A stretch of 64,000 nt of DNA from Labrys monachus (GTDB lineage Bacteria > Pseudomonadota > Alphaproteobacteria > Rhizobiales > Labraceae), in NCBI RefSeq assembly GCF_030814655.1, contig NZ_JAUSVK010000001.1, positions 3,913,001 through 3,977,000 of the forward strand. The letters are read 5' to 3'. The position numbers and the translations under genes are program-made. A model generated the notes under the pieces. It was not told the DNA's origin. It did not search any database and was given only the letters and a program-made list of their open reading frames with translations. Positions within the stretch are counted from its first letter, which is position 1. Each line of letters starts with the position of its first letter. This document shows positions 25,092 to 34,907 of this stretch, one piece after another.

Positions 25092-25484
25092 ATGACAATC
25101 GAACGGTTTGGGTCCGCGGGAAGCGGCGCCGGCGGCAAGAGCCTGCCCTTCGTCAAGGCCGTGCGCGCCGGCGATTTCGTCTTCATATCCGGCCAGGTCG
25201 CGATGGGGCCGGATGGCGAGATCGTTTCCGGCGGCATCGTCGAGCAGACGACGGTCACCATCGAGAATGTGAAGGCGGCGCTGGCCGTCGCAGGGCTGGA
25301 CCTGTCGCATGTCGTCAAGGTCACCGCCTGGCTGGCCGATACCCGCGATTTCTGGAGCTTCAACCGCGTCTATGCCGAGTATTTCGGCGAAGCCCTGCCG
25401 GCCCGCTCCTGCGTTCGCGCCGACATGATGGTCGATTGCAAGGTGGAGATCGAGGCGATCGCCTACGCGCCCGCCAAGGGCTGA
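25092..25484 (+). CDS. ridA: RidA-family enamine/imine deaminase
   Basis: A 130-aa YjgF/YER057c/UK114 protein expected to hydrolyse reactive enamines or imines made by PLP enzymes. The family core is visible: LPFVKAVRAGDFVFISGQVAM, ENVKAALAVAGLDLSHVVKVTAWL and a C-terminal ARSCVRADMMVDCKVEIEAIA, with the substrate arginine in this last segment at the position expected for RidA-type proteins. ATG at 25092 is used; the frame is open upstream through a repeat element, without similarity. It lies between two ABC import systems, downstream of the amino-acid importer. Confidence 0.9.
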   Translation: MTIERFGSAGSGAGGKSLPFVKAVRAGDFVFISGQVAMGPDGEIVSGGIVEQTTVTIENVKAALAVAGLDLSHVVKVTAWLADTRDFWSFNRVYAEYFGEALPARSCVRADMMVDCKVEIEAIAYAPAKG

Positions 25485-25487
25485 TCA

Positions 25488-25520
25488 CCCGGGAGTGCGG
25501 ACATCCTGTCCGCCCCTTCC
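25488..25520 (-). repeat. Dispersed intergenic palindromic repeat, copy C (inverted)
   Basis: Reverse-strand copy of the same element as at 11481 and 25009: core GCGGACA-TCC-TGTCCGC at 25497-25513, flanked by CCCGGGAGT. Copies B and C flank ridA in opposite orientation. A further partial match (AATGTCCGCGCTGCCGG) is at 25546-25562. Confidence 0.6.
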
Positions 25521-25563
25521 TGCCCCCACGGCGCCCCCACGAGCGAATGTCCGCGCTGCCGGT

Positions 25564-26349
25564 TCAGTGCTCGTTGGCGGCGAGCACCGCCTCGACGCGG
25601 ATCTCTTCCGTCAGGCGTCGCTTCAGCTCGGAAAATTCCGGGCTCGTCTTGAGCGTGTAATGGCGCGGATGCGGCAGGTCGACCGGCACGATCGCCTTGA
25701 TCCGCCCGGGCCGCGCCGACATCACCACCACGCGCGAGCCGAGGAAGATCGCCTCCTCGATGTCGTGCGTGACGAACAGGATCGTCTTGCGCTCGCGCTC
25801 CCAGATGCCGAGCAGCAATTCCTGCATCAGGCTGCGCGTCTGGTTGTCGAGGGCTCCGAACGGCTCGTCGAGGAGCAGCATGTCCGGGTTGTTGGCCAGC
25901 GCCCGCGCGATGGCCGTGCGCTGCTGCATGCCGCCGGAAAGCTGCTTGGGATAATGGTCGGCGAAGCTGCGCAGCCCGACCCTGTCGAGCCAGACCGCCA
26001 CCGTGGCCCGGCGGTCCGCCGCCGGCACGCCGCTCTCGCGCAGGCCGAAGCCGACATTCTCGGCGACCGTGAGCCAGGGAAACAGCGTGTAGGACTGGAA
26101 CACCATGCCCCTGTCGCGGCCCGGGCCAGTCACCCCCCGCCCATTGATGGCGACGGTGCCGATCGTCGGCCGGTCGAGGCCGGCGACGATGCGCAGCAGG
26201 GTCGACTTGCCGCAGCCGGACGGCCCGAGAATGGTGATGAAATCGTTGCGGGCGACGGAGAGGTCGATCGGCTCCAGCGCCTTGACCGCCCCCCCGCCCC
26301 GCTGTGCCGGAAAGCTGCGCGAGACCCCGTCGATGCGGACCATGCTCAT
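25564..26349 (-). CDS. ABC transporter ATPase, SsuB/TauB type
   Basis: ATPase of a nitrate/sulfonate/taurine-type importer, 261 aa. Walker A GPSGCGKSTLLR, Q-loop MVFQSYTLFPWLTVAENV, signature LSGGMQQRTAIARAL, Walker B MLLLDEPFGALD and switch histidine FVTHDIEEAIFL are all intact. The start ATG at 26349 overlaps the permease stop (ATGA) with GGAGG upstream, so the two are translationally coupled. The longer open frame upstream is a shadow of the permease. Substrate class cannot be told from the ATPase alone. Confidence 0.93.
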   Translation of the reverse strand: MSMVRIDGVSRSFPAQRGGGAVKALEPIDLSVARNDFITILGPSGCGKSTLLRIVAGLDRPTIGTVAINGRGVTGPGRDRGMVFQSYTLFPWLTVAENVGFGLRESGVPAADRRATVAVWLDRVGLRSFADHYPKQLSGGMQQRTAIARALANNPDMLLLDEPFGALDNQTRSLMQELLLGIWERERKTILFVTHDIEEAIFLGSRVVVMSARPGRIKAIVPVDLPHPRHYTLKTSPEFSELKRRLTEEIRVEAVLAANEH

Positions 26350-27122
26350 GCGAGCCTCCAGGCGAAGAGACGGCGGTTCAACATCTTGAACAGGAAATCG
26401 GAAACCATGCCGATGAGGCCGATGATGATGATGCCGAAGATGATCTGGCCGGTGGCGAGCCGGGACTGGCTGTTGATGATCATGTAGCCGATGCCGGAGG
26501 AGGCGCCGATCAGTTCCGCCACGATGACATAGGTCCAGGCCCAGCCGAGAACGAGGCGCAGGATCTCGGCGATGTCCGGCGCGTTGGCGGGAATGATGAC
26601 GCGCCGCACGATGCCGCCGCTGCTCGATCCCAGCGTGTAGGCGGCCTCCACCAGATCCCGCCGCGTATTGCCGACGGAAACCGCCACCATGAGCACGATC
26701 TGGAACACGGACCCCAGGAAGATGACGAGCAGTTTCTCCAGTTCTTCCGTACCCGCCCACAGGATCAGCAAAGGAATGAAGGCGGATGCCGGCAGATAGC
26801 GCGCGAAGGAGATGAACGGCTCGAGGAAGGCCTCCACGGGCTTCCACGCCCCCATCATGATGCCGACCGGCACGGCGACGACGGCAGCCAGCGCGAAACC
26901 GCCGGCCACGCGCCAGATGGTGATGAGGATGTCGACGAGGAAATTGTCCTCGACGATCAGGCGCCAGCCATCCCGAAGCATGCTCAGCGGGTCGGCCAGG
27001 AAGATGCGCGCGACATGCCCTCCGAAGGTGAGCCACGCCCACCCCGCGATGAAGAGGACGAAGAAGGAGACGCCGAGCGCCACGCGCAGCGCCGGACTTA
27101 CGGGTTCGAGCGGTCGCGGCAT
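26346..27122 (-). CDS. ABC transporter permease, SsuC/TauC type
   Basis: Inner-membrane subunit of 258 aa with about six helices. The permease domain includes FARYLPASAFIPLLILWAG near residue 115 and the coupling loop RDLVEAAYTLGSSSGGIVRR near 165, as in SsuC, TauC and related permeases. ATG at 27122 has AGGA six bases upstream; the upstream in-frame ATG at 27188 would add 22 residues without similarity. It follows the substrate-binding gene after about 160 bp containing a hairpin. Confidence 0.92.
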   Translation of the reverse strand: MPRPLEPVSPALRVALGVSFFVLFIAGWAWLTFGGHVARIFLADPLSMLRDGWRLIVEDNFLVDILITIWRVAGGFALAAVVAVPVGIMMGAWKPVEAFLEPFISFARYLPASAFIPLLILWAGTEELEKLLVIFLGSVFQIVLMVAVSVGNTRRDLVEAAYTLGSSSGGIVRRVIIPANAPDIAEILRLVLGWAWTYVIVAELIGASSGIGYMIINSQSRLATGQIIFGIIIIGLIGMVSDFLFKMLNRRLFAWRLA

Positions 27123-27237
27123 CGAAGTCCTGTCGGTAGCAGGGCATTTCCCGGAGAGCCGATGGGCCTTTCGATAGAAATGCGTCAAAACAACATGTTG
27201 GCTCGAAGTCGATCGGCCCCGGACATGCGGGGGCGAG

Positions 27238-27270
27238 GACGGCGGCGCGATCCTGGCGGGCGCCGCCGTC
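27238..27270 (-). terminator. Intercistronic hairpin between substrate-binding and permease genes
   Basis: Perfect 11-bp stem GACGGCGGCGC / GCGCCGCCGTC with an 11-base loop, 10 bp after the stop of the leftward substrate-binding gene. No T tract follows, so it more likely protects the upstream mRNA or attenuates than fully terminates. Confidence 0.6.
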
Positions 27271-27280
27271 TCCGAAACGC

Positions 27281-28225
27281 TCAGTTCACGAAACGCGTGT
27301 CGGCGAGGGTGGAGACGTCGGGCGCCGACTTGATCAGGCCCATCTGCAGCAGAAGATCGCCGGCCGTCTTGGAGAAGCTCTGGAATTCGTCGTTGAAGAA
27401 CTTCTTGTTGTCGTCCTTGTCGGCCCAGAGCAGATATTTGGCGGAATCGGCGAATTCCGCAGCCGACTGCTTGACGTCGGCGCCCATCAGCGCGTTCGCC
27501 TTGTCGGGGCTGGCCTTGATCATGTCCAGCGCCTCGAAATAGCTGTCGGCCAGGGCCTTGGCGGCATCCGGATGGGCATCGAGGAAGGCCGGCGTGCAGC
27601 CGACGGTGTCGAGCACCATCGGATAGTCGAGCGTCGTCGCCAGGATATGACCCTGGTCGGGCTTGTCGCGCACCGCGGACAGATAGGGCTCATAGCTGAC
27701 GGCGGCATCGTTCTGCCCGGCGAGGAAGGCCTGCGCAGCGGCATCCGGCTCCAGATTGACGACCGTGACGTCCTTGGTGGTAAGCCCGCTCTTGGCGAGG
27801 ACCCAGGCGAGCATGAAGAAGGGCGAGGTTCCCGGCGCCGACGCGGCGACACGCTTGCCCTTGAGGTCGGTGACGGTCTTGATGTCGGCGCGTGCAACGA
27901 TGCCGTCGGCGCCGTAGGATTTGTCGAGCTGGAAGATCTGCTTGGCGGCGACGCCGTTGGCATTCCAGACGAGCCAGGTCTCGACGGTGGTGGCGGCGCA
28001 TTGGAGGTCGCCGCTGGCGATCGCCAGGGGCCTCGTCGCCTGCGGAACCTTCTTCAGGGTCACGTCGAGGCCGTGCTTCTCGAAGATTCCCGCCACCTTG
28101 GCCAGGGTCAGCGGTGCGAAACCCGTCCAGCCGCTGATGCCGATCGCAACGGATGTCGCCGCCATGGCCGGGACGGCGAAGCCGAGGGACAGCGCCAGGG
28201 CCGCGCCGAACAATGTCTTCTTCAC
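27281..28225 (-). CDS. ABC transporter substrate-binding protein, SsuA/TauA type
   Basis: Periplasmic receptor of 314 aa. The start is GTG at 28225 with AGGAG seven bases upstream; it begins the signal peptide MKKTLFGAALALSLGFAVPA, cut near AMA. The mature part has the NMT1/SsuA-like fold: IGISGWTGFAPLTLAKVAGIF, LKGKRVAASAPGTSPFFML and QNDAAVSYEPYLSAV. The pattern fits receptors for sulfonates, taurine, nitrate or pyrimidine precursors; the ligand cannot be named. With the permease and ATPase it forms a three-gene leftward operon. Confidence 0.9.
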   Translation of the reverse strand: MKKTLFGAALALSLGFAVPAMAATSVAIGISGWTGFAPLTLAKVAGIFEKHGLDVTLKKVPQATRPLAIASGDLQCAATTVETWLVWNANGVAAKQIFQLDKSYGADGIVARADIKTVTDLKGKRVAASAPGTSPFFMLAWVLAKSGLTTKDVTVVNLEPDAAAQAFLAGQNDAAVSYEPYLSAVRDKPDQGHILATTLDYPMVLDTVGCTPAFLDAHPDAAKALADSYFEALDMIKASPDKANALMGADVKQSAAEFADSAKYLLWADKDDNKKFFNDEFQSFSKTAGDLLLQMGLIKSAPDVSTLADTRFVN

Positions 28226-28887
28226 GGGAATTCTCCTCATTGGATGGAGCCGGCGCCAAAGCGTCGCCAGGGCTTCACGAAATCTGGAAACGGGTGGGAT
28301 CAAGCGTGTGAGACACGCTCCCGCCTTCGATGTGCGGGCTCCTCGTTCTCGCATGGATTCGAAAGCGCTGTCAAAGGCTTGCCATCAGCCGGGGTTGCGC
28401 CTTTATCGCGCAACCAACCGCCACGGTGCTACCCCCGAACGCCGCATCCTCACACGAAAAAACGAACCGGCGGACATTTCAGGCGGGGCACATCCGCGCG
28501 AGGCAGGACGCCGGGTGCAGCCGCGCTTGCATCACGAGGCCGAACGTGGTCGCCGCCGGATGTCACGGCCGAGGGCGGACCGGTTTCCACAAAGCGTGTG
28601 AGACGGGACCATCCTGCGTGTGATGCGCGGCGTCGGCTCGGCGATATTTCGTGTGAACCTGCATCGCCGGACGCACACGGATCAGCGTCGCTGAGGATGT
28701 TTTCGTCCAAATCGCCTGTCATTCGCCAAAGGCAGGGCGAAAGGCGCCCGAGGCTGGGCGATCGCTTCCAGCAAACGCCGAGGATGCGGGAGCGAAGGGG
28801 GTCGACCGGTGATCGACCCTCCAGGAACGCGTTGGTCCCGAGCATCGGGGAATATTCCCGGCCGCAGGGCCGGGAAGTCGCCTCGCC
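28226..28887. other. Gene-free 662-bp region with a repeated CGTGTGA motif
   Basis: No convincing gene lies between ilvD and the substrate-binding gene. CGTGTGA occurs at 28305-28311, 28595-28601, 28617-28623 and 28650-28656, and inverted at 28451-28457. The first is part of a palindrome AGCGTGT-GAG-ACACGCT, and two copies extend to AAGCGTGTGAGAC. Open frames here have poor codon use and overlap these repeats. It should also contain the promoter of the leftward ABC operon. Confidence 0.5.
28855..28876 (-). terminator. Hairpin after ilvD
   Basis: Stem TTCCCGGCC / GGCCGGGAA with a GCAG loop, about 12 bp beyond the ilvD stop. It is followed by an A+T stretch (AATATT) but no T run, so it is a probable rather than certain terminator. 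Confidence 0.5.
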
Positions 28888-30729
28888 TCAGTCGTAGTCG
28901 GGCACCTGGCGGACGGCACCGCGGGCGGCGCTCGTCGCCATTGCCGCATAGGCGCGCAATGCGGTCGTGACCTTGCGCTTGCGCGGTGCGGCCGGCTTCC
29001 AGCCCGCCTCGTCGGCGGCGGCGCGGCGGGCGGCGAGTTCCTCAGCGGGCACGGCCAGCGAGATCGTGCGGTTGGGGATGTCGATCTCGATCCGGTCGCC
29101 GGTCCGCACCAGTCCGATGGCGCCGCCTTCCGCCGCTTCCGGCGAGACATGGCCGATGGAAAGCCCGGACGAGCCGCCCGAGAAGCGCCCGTCCGTGACG
29201 AGGGCACAGACCTTGCCGAGGCCCTTCGACTTCAGATAGCTGGTCGGATACAGCATTTCCTGCATGCCCGGCCCGCCCCGCGGCCCCTCATAGCGGATGA
29301 CGACGACGTCTCCAGCCTTGACCTTGCCGTTGAGGATGCCGTCGACCGCCGAGTCCTGGCTTTCGAAGACGATGGCCGGACCGGCGAATTTGAGGATCGA
29401 TTCGTCGACGCCCGCGGTCTTCACGATGCAGCCGTCCAGCGCCAGATTGCCGGTGAGGACCGCGAGGCCGCCATCCTTCGAATAGGCGTGCTCGGCGTCG
29501 CGGATGACACCGGCCTCGCGGTCGAGGTCGACATCGTCCCAGCGGCGATCCTGGCTGAACGCCACCTGCGTCGGCACCCCGCCGGGGGCGGCCATGTAGA
29601 AATTGCGGACGGACTCGCTCTTGGTGCGGCTGATATCCCAGCGGTCGAGCGCATCGGCAAGCGATTTGGCATGCACCGTCGGCAGGTCGCGGTTGATCAA
29701 CCCGGCACGGTCGAGCTCGCCCAGGATGGCCATGATGCCGCCGGCCCGGTGCACGTCTTCCATATGCACGTTCGCGACGGCGGGCGCGACCTTGCAGAGC
29801 ACCGGAACGCGGCGGGAAAGCCGGTCGATGTCGTCCATGGTGAAGGGAATGCCGCCCTCATGCGCGGCCGCCAGGATGTGCAGCACGGTATTGGTCGAGC
29901 CGCCCATGGCGATATCGAGCGTCATCGCGTTCTCGAACGCGCCGAAGCTGGCGACATTGCGCGGCAGCACGCTCTCGTCCTCCTGCTCGTAATAGCGGCG
30001 GGCGATATCGACGATGAGGTGCCCCGCTTCGACGAAGAGGCGCTTGCGGTCCGCATGGGTGGCGAGCGTCGAACCATTGCCCGGCAGCGACAGGCCGAGG
30101 GCCTCGGTCAGGCAATTCATCGAATTGGCGGTGAACATGCCGGAGCAGGAGCCGCAGGTCGGGCAGGCGGAGCGCTCGATGGCCTTGACGTCGGCATCCG
30201 ACACCCGGTCGTCCGCAGCCGCAACCATGGCGTCGACGAGATCCAGCGCCTTCTCCTTGCCGGCGAGGATGACCTTGCCGGCCTCCATCGGGCCGCCCGA
30301 GACGAACACCGTGGGGATGTTGAGGCGGAGCGATGCCATCAGCATGCCGGGCGTGATCTTGTCGCAGTTGGAGATGCACACCATGGCGTCGGCGCAATGG
30401 GCGTTCACCATATATTCGACGGAATCGGCGATGAGCTCGCGCGACGGCAGGCTGTAGAGCATGCCGTCATGGCCCATGGCGATGCCGTCATCGACGGCGA
30501 TGGTGTTGAACTCCTTGGCGACGCCGCCGGCCGCCTCGATCTCGCGGGCGACGAGCTGGCCGAGATCCTTCAGATGCACGTGGCCCGGCACGAACTGCGT
30601 GAAGGAGTTTACCACCGCGATAATCGGCTTGCCGAAATCCCCGTCCTTCATTCCGGTCGCGCGCCAGAGACCGCGGGCACCGGCCATGTTGCGGCCATGG
30701 GTGGTCGTGCGGGAACGATAGGCAGGCAT
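28888..30729 (-). CDS. ilvD: Dihydroxy-acid dehydratase
   Basis: Iron-sulfur enzyme that makes 2-keto acids from dihydroxy acids in valine, leucine and isoleucine synthesis. The 613-aa length is typical. Cluster and metal ligands are in [11 protein letters not shown] and [18 protein letters not shown], and the long segment [20 protein letters not shown] near the C-terminus is conserved. The ATG at 30729 ([20 protein letters not shown]) is the family start; the longer open frame upstream is not conserved. Its cluster ties it to the suf operon. It stands alone between the RNase J gene and the gene-free region. Confidence 0.97.
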   Translation of the reverse strand: MPAYRSRTTTHGRNMAGARGLWRATGMKDGDFGKPIIAVVNSFTQFVPGHVHLKDLGQLVAREIEAAGGVAKEFNTIAVDDGIAMGHDGMLYSLPSRELIADSVEYMVNAHCADAMVCISNCDKITPGMLMASLRLNIPTVFVSGGPMEAGKVILAGKEKALDLVDAMVAAADDRVSDADVKAIERSACPTCGSCSGMFTANSMNCLTEALGLSLPGNGSTLATHADRKRLFVEAGHLIVDIARRYYEQEDESVLPRNVASFGAFENAMTLDIAMGGSTNTVLHILAAAHEGGIPFTMDDIDRLSRRVPVLCKVAPAVANVHMEDVHRAGGIMAILGELDRAGLINRDLPTVHAKSLADALDRWDISRTKSESVRNFYMAAPGGVPTQVAFSQDRRWDDVDLDREAGVIRDAEHAYSKDGGLAVLTGNLALDGCIVKTAGVDESILKFAGPAIVFESQDSAVDGILNGKVKAGDVVVIRYEGPRGGPGMQEMLYPTSYLKSKGLGKVCALVTDGRFSGGSSGLSIGHVSPEAAEGGAIGLVRTGDRIEIDIPNRTISLAVPAEELAARRAAADEAGWKPAAPRKRKVTTALRAYAAMATSAARGAVRQVPDYD

Positions 30730-30878
30730 GGGCTTTCTCTGATCTTTGATCGAAATCGATGGATGCAAGCCACCGTATATGGGCCCCCCGGGACGGGATG
30801 GCAAGTATCAGATGCCCAGCATCAGATGTCCCGGGAAAGCCCTATTGCGCACGGGTCAGGGGGGCATGCTCGGCGCCG

Positions 30879-32549
30879 TCAGACCACCAGCACGATGACG
30901 TGGCATACCGGCTTCTTGCCCCAGACCGCATTCACGGCCGAACGCACCGCCCGCTCGACCGCGACCTCGACGGCGTCGGGATCGCGGCGCTTGGTCTTGT
31001 TGAGGCTCTCCAGGACGAGGAGGGCCGCATCGGCGATGACGTCGTCCATGCTGCGGCCGTCGGCCGTACGCATCGGCAACCCCGCAAACTTGACGTCGGG
31101 CTCGCTCACGATCTCGCCCTTCTCCGACAGGGCCAGGGCGATCGACACCGAGCCCGACCAGGAAAGGCGGCGCCGCTGCGGCACCGTCTCGTCCGCCGCA
31201 TTGATGAGGATGTCGCCGTCGATGAGCAGCCGCCCGGTCGGCGCCTCGTCAACGACCTTGGCGTCTCCCGCCTTCAGCGAGATGATCTCGCCGTCGCCGG
31301 CCGCTACCACCTCGGGGACACCGAGCGAACGGGCGAGCGCCGCATGCTCCGACAGGTGCCAGGCCTCGCCATGGACGGGAATGGCGATCTTCGGCCGCAC
31401 CCATGCATACATGTCGGTGAGTTCTCCGCGGCGCGGATGGCCGGAGACATGCACGAGCTGGTTGCGGTCGGTGACGATGTCCGCACCCTGCCTGACGAGG
31501 CCGTTGATGATGCCGCCGACGGCCTTCTCATTGCCCGGAATGGTGCGGGAGGAGAAGATCACGGTATCGCCCTTGGCCAGCGTCACCTCGGGGTGTTCGC
31601 CCCGCGCGATGCGGGACAGGGCCGCCCGCGGCTCGCCCTGGCTGCCCGTCAGCACCGCCACCACCTTTTCACGCGGCAGGAAACCGTAATTCTCCGGGCT
31701 GAGGAAGTCGGGAATGCCGTCGAGAAGGCCGCATTCGCGCGCGACCTGGCATACGCGCTCCATGGCCCGGCCGACGACGATGACGCTGCGGTCATTCTCC
31801 ATGGCGGCTTCCGCGATCGAACGGATGCGGCTGACATTGGAGGCGAAGGTGGTGATCGCCACCCTGCCCTTCTTGGCGGCGATGATCTCCGCCAGGCTCT
31901 TGGCGACGTCGCGTTCCGACGGCGAGCGGCCCTCGCGGATGGCATTGGTGGAATCGCAGACCAGCGCGAGCACGCCCTCGTCGCCGATCGCCGTCAGCCG
32001 TTCGCGATTGGTCACCGGCGGAATGACCGGCGTCTCGTCGATCTTCCAGTCGCCGGTGTGCACGATGGTTCCGGCCGGCGTCCGCAGGGCCAGGGCATTC
32101 GATTCGGGAATCGAATGGGCGACGTCGATCAACTCGATGTCGAAGGCGCCGAGCGTGAAGCGGGCGCCGGAGGGGATGATCCGCAGATCGATCTTCGGCG
32201 CATCCGGCTCGTGCAGGCGCTTGGCCTCGAGCAGCGCCGCCGTGAAGCGGGTGGCATAGACCGGCACCTGCAGGCGCGGCCACAGATGGATGAGCGCCCC
32301 GAAATGATCCTCGTGGGCATGGGTGATCACGATGCCGAGGAGATTGCGGCGCTGCGATTCGATGAAGCGCGTATCGGGCATCACCAGATCGATGCCCGGC
32401 AGGTCCTCCCCGGCGAAGCTGACGCCGCAATCGACCATCAGCCATTGCCGCTTGGCGGCCGGCCCATAACCGTAGAGCGCCATGTTCATGCCGATCTCAC
32501 CTATGCCCCCCAGGGCGCAAAAGACGAGATCGGCGTTGTCGCGTGCCAT
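30879..32549 (-). CDS. rnj: Ribonuclease J
   Basis: Metallo-beta-lactamase/beta-CASP ribonuclease with 5'-to-3' exonuclease and endonuclease activity, 556 aa. The zinc motif THAHEDHFGAL is near residue 74, HTGDWKID and DSTNA follow, and the beta-CASP domain contains TGSQGEPRAALSRIA and HVSGHPRRGEL. The C-terminal domain ends before residue 556. Together with RNase E in this window, the organism has both major mRNA-decay nucleases. The gene lies about 125 bp after birA, at the end of the nuo transcript, an arrangement conserved in rhizobia. Confidence 0.95.
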   Translation of the reverse strand: MARDNADLVFCALGGIGEIGMNMALYGYGPAAKRQWLMVDCGVSFAGEDLPGIDLVMPDTRFIESQRRNLLGIVITHAHEDHFGALIHLWPRLQVPVYATRFTAALLEAKRLHEPDAPKIDLRIIPSGARFTLGAFDIELIDVAHSIPESNALALRTPAGTIVHTGDWKIDETPVIPPVTNRERLTAIGDEGVLALVCDSTNAIREGRSPSERDVAKSLAEIIAAKKGRVAITTFASNVSRIRSIAEAAMENDRSVIVVGRAMERVCQVARECGLLDGIPDFLSPENYGFLPREKVVAVLTGSQGEPRAALSRIARGEHPEVTLAKGDTVIFSSRTIPGNEKAVGGIINGLVRQGADIVTDRNQLVHVSGHPRRGELTDMYAWVRPKIAIPVHGEAWHLSEHAALARSLGVPEVVAAGDGEIISLKAGDAKVVDEAPTGRLLIDGDILINAADETVPQRRRLSWSGSVSIALALSEKGEIVSEPDVKFAGLPMRTADGRSMDDVIADAALLVLESLNKTKRRDPDAVEVAVERAVRSAVNAVWGKKPVCHVIVLVV

Positions 32550-32675
32550 ATGAGGCTCCTATCGGGCGCGTACGCGCCGTTCAGTCATTGCTGCAATCAT
32601 TGCAGGGAATGCGTTGTCCGGTCGTGATTTCTCACGCCAACCGGCAATACTTCATGAGAATGCACCTGGTTCCCG

Positions 32676-33446
32676 TCACCATTCGGGTCCACTCGGCACG
32701 AAACCGGGAAAAAACACCTCGCCGGCGGCCACCGGCCGGCGCCGGCCGGCGTCGTCCCGCAGGACCAGGGCCCCCTCGTCGTCGAGCGCCTCGAACACCC
32801 CATCGAGATCGCCGGAGGGCAGCCTGACGACGATGCGCCGTCCGAGGCCCGCCGCACGGCCCAGCCAGTCCCGGCGGATCGTCGCGAAGCCCTCGCCCCG
32901 GTCCCAGGCCGCCAGGCGCCGCGCGAAGGCATCCGACAGCGCTGCGAAATAGGATACCACGTCGACGGCAGCATCGCTGCCAGCGAGATGGGTCACCGGA
33001 TATGGCGTGCCTTCCGGATGGCTGGCGATATTGACGCCGCACCCGATGACCGCGGAGAATCGCCCGCCGTCATGCGCGCCCTCGATCAGGATGCCCGCCG
33101 CCTTCGCCCCGTTGACGAGCACGTCGTTCGGCCATTTGAGGGCAAGGCCGGTCGCAGCACGGGGAGCGGTCGCATAGATCGCATCGCTTACGGCGAGCGC
33201 GGCGACGAAACACAGATCCGCCGCCCGCTGGGGAGAGGCCGGATCGACCAGCAGAAGCGAGGCGTAGAGATTGCCGGCAGGCGACGCCCAGGCCCGCCCG
33301 CGCCGCCCCTTGCCGGCCGATTGGCGGCCGGCCGTGACCCATAGCCGGTCCTGCCCCCGTGCCAGGGCCTCGACATTGGTCGAGCCGACATCGTCGAGAT
33401 GGAGATGACGGAAGCCTGCCGCCTGTGCCCCTGTACCGAGTTTCAT
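32676..33446 (-). CDS. birA: Biotin--[acetyl-CoA-carboxylase] ligase
   Basis: Attaches biotin to the carboxyl carrier protein. The 256-aa protein has only the catalytic and C-terminal domains, with no N-terminal DNA-binding domain, so it is not a biotin-operon repressor. The biotinyl-AMP loop GRQSAGKGRRGRAWASPAGN is near residues 40-60, LKWPNDVLVNGAKAAGIL near 105-122 and IGCGVNIASHP near 135. ATG at 33446; the frame upstream is a shadow of nuoN. It starts 13 bp after the nuoN stop, so it is in the nuo transcript. Confidence 0.94.
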   Translation of the reverse strand: MKLGTGAQAAGFRHLHLDDVGSTNVEALARGQDRLWVTAGRQSAGKGRRGRAWASPAGNLYASLLLVDPASPQRAADLCFVAALAVSDAIYATAPRAATGLALKWPNDVLVNGAKAAGILIEGAHDGGRFSAVIGCGVNIASHPEGTPYPVTHLAGSDAAVDVVSYFAALSDAFARRLAAWDRGEGFATIRRDWLGRAAGLGRRIVVRLPSGDLDGVFEALDDEGALVLRDDAGRRRPVAAGEVFFPGFVPSGPEW

Positions 33447-33459
33447 CGACCCGATGGTA

Positions 33460-34893
33460 TCAGCCGGCCGGCCACAGCGACGCCGCGGCCGAGGCCGCAG
33501 GTCCGCTGATGAGCGTTGGGAAGACCACGAAGAAGGCGGTGACGATCGTCGCCAGCACCAGCACCGTCTTGAGCGATCCCGACATCGGCTCCAGCGTCTC
33601 CGCCGGCTCGTCGAAGAACATGACCTTGACGATACGCAGGTAATAGAACGCCCCCACGACGCTGGACAAGACGCCGAGGACGGCGAGCCAGTAGAGCCCG
33701 CCATGCACGGCGGCGACGAAAACGTACCACTTGGCCCAGAACCCCGAGAGCGGCGGAATGCCGGCCATCGAGAACATCAGGGCCGCCAGGGAATAGGCCA
33801 TCATCGGATGGGTACGCGAGAGGCCGGCGAGATCGCTGACATTCTCCACATAGCCGCCGCGGCGCTTCATCGCCAGGATGCAGGCGAAGGTGCCGAGCGT
33901 CATGGCGAGATAGAGCGCCAGATAGACCAGGACGCCGAGCACGCCCTCCTGCGAGCCCGCGGCGAGGCCGACGAGAACGAAGCCCATATGGCCGATCGAG
34001 GAATAGGCCATCAGGCGCTTGATGTTGCTCTGCCCGATCGCCGCGAAGGAACCCAGCGCCATCGAGGCGATCGAAACGAAGACGACGATCTGCTGCCACT
34101 GGTCGAGTGCGGCGGGGAAAGAGGTGATGATCACCCGCACCATCAGGCCCATCGCCGCCATCTTCGGCGCACCGGCCAACAGCGCCGTGACGGGGGTCGG
34201 CGATCCCTCATAGACGTCCGGCGTCCACATATGGAAGGGAACGGCGGAGATCTTGAAGGCGAGCCCCGCGAACAGGAAGACGATGCCGAAGACGAGGCCC
34301 AGCCCGACATGGCCCTTCACCGCATCGGCGATGCCGTGGAACGAGACCGTGCCGGTGAAGCCGTAGATCAGCGAAGCGCCATAGAGCAGCATGCCGGAAG
34401 ACAGGGCGCCGAGGACGAAATATTTGAGGCCGGCTTCGGTGGACTTCAGGTCGTCGCGATGGATCGAGGCGATGACATAGAGGGCAAGCGACTGAAGTTC
34501 GAGCCCGATATAGAGCCCGATAAGGTCGTTGGCCGACAGCATCAGCATCATGCCGGTGGTCGCCAGCAGGATCATCACGGGGTATTCGAACTTCTCGATC
34601 TGCTTGGCCCTGAGGAACTCGCCCGACATCAGGATCGCCGCCGCCGAACCGATCAGCACGAGGATCTTGGTGAACCGCGCGAAGGCATCGACGACGAAGG
34701 AACCGTAGAAGGCGCTACCGTCATGCCCGGTCGCCACCAGCACCATGACGACCAGCAGAAGCAGGACGGCGAGGTTGGTGACCAGACCGGCCCCGCGCGG
34801 GGCCGAAAAGACCCCCAGCATCAGCAACGCGATCGCACCGAGGACGAGAACGATCTCGGGAAGGGCCGTTGCAAGTTCGGAAACAGACAGCAT
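33460..34893 (-). CDS. nuoN: NADH-quinone oxidoreductase subunit N
   Basis: Antiporter-like membrane subunit of complex I, 477 aa with about 14 helices. The conserved proton-path residues are in [21 protein letters not shown] (glutamate near 125), [20 protein letters not shown] and [17 protein letters not shown]. The ATG at 34893 starts [19 protein letters not shown]; the longer frame upstream is a shadow of nuoM. It is the last nuo gene and is followed closely by birA. Confidence 0.96.
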   Translation of the reverse strand: MLSVSELATALPEIVLVLGAIALLMLGVFSAPRGAGLVTNLAVLLLLVVMVLVATGHDGSAFYGSFVVDAFARFTKILVLIGSAAAILMSGEFLRAKQIEKFEYPVMILLATTGMMLMLSANDLIGLYIGLELQSLALYVIASIHRDDLKSTEAGLKYFVLGALSSGMLLYGASLIYGFTGTVSFHGIADAVKGHVGLGLVFGIVFLFAGLAFKISAVPFHMWTPDVYEGSPTPVTALLAGAPKMAAMGLMVRVIITSFPAALDQWQQIVVFVSIASMALGSFAAIGQSNIKRLMAYSSIGHMGFVLVGLAAGSQEGVLGVLVYLALYLAMTLGTFACILAMKRRGGYVENVSDLAGLSRTHPMMAYSLAALMFSMAGIPPLSGFWAKWYVFVAAVHGGLYWLAVLGVLSSVVGAFYYLRIVKVMFFDEPAETLEPMSGSLKTVLVLATIVTAFFVVFPTLISGPAASAAASLWPAG

Positions 34894-34907
34894 CGCTCGC
34901 CTTCGGA

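Noticed and set aside
28450-28845. 131-codon leftward frame in the gap before ilvD
   Set aside because: Cysteine- and arginine-rich composition, no binding site, no family, and it runs through the CGTGTGA repeats.
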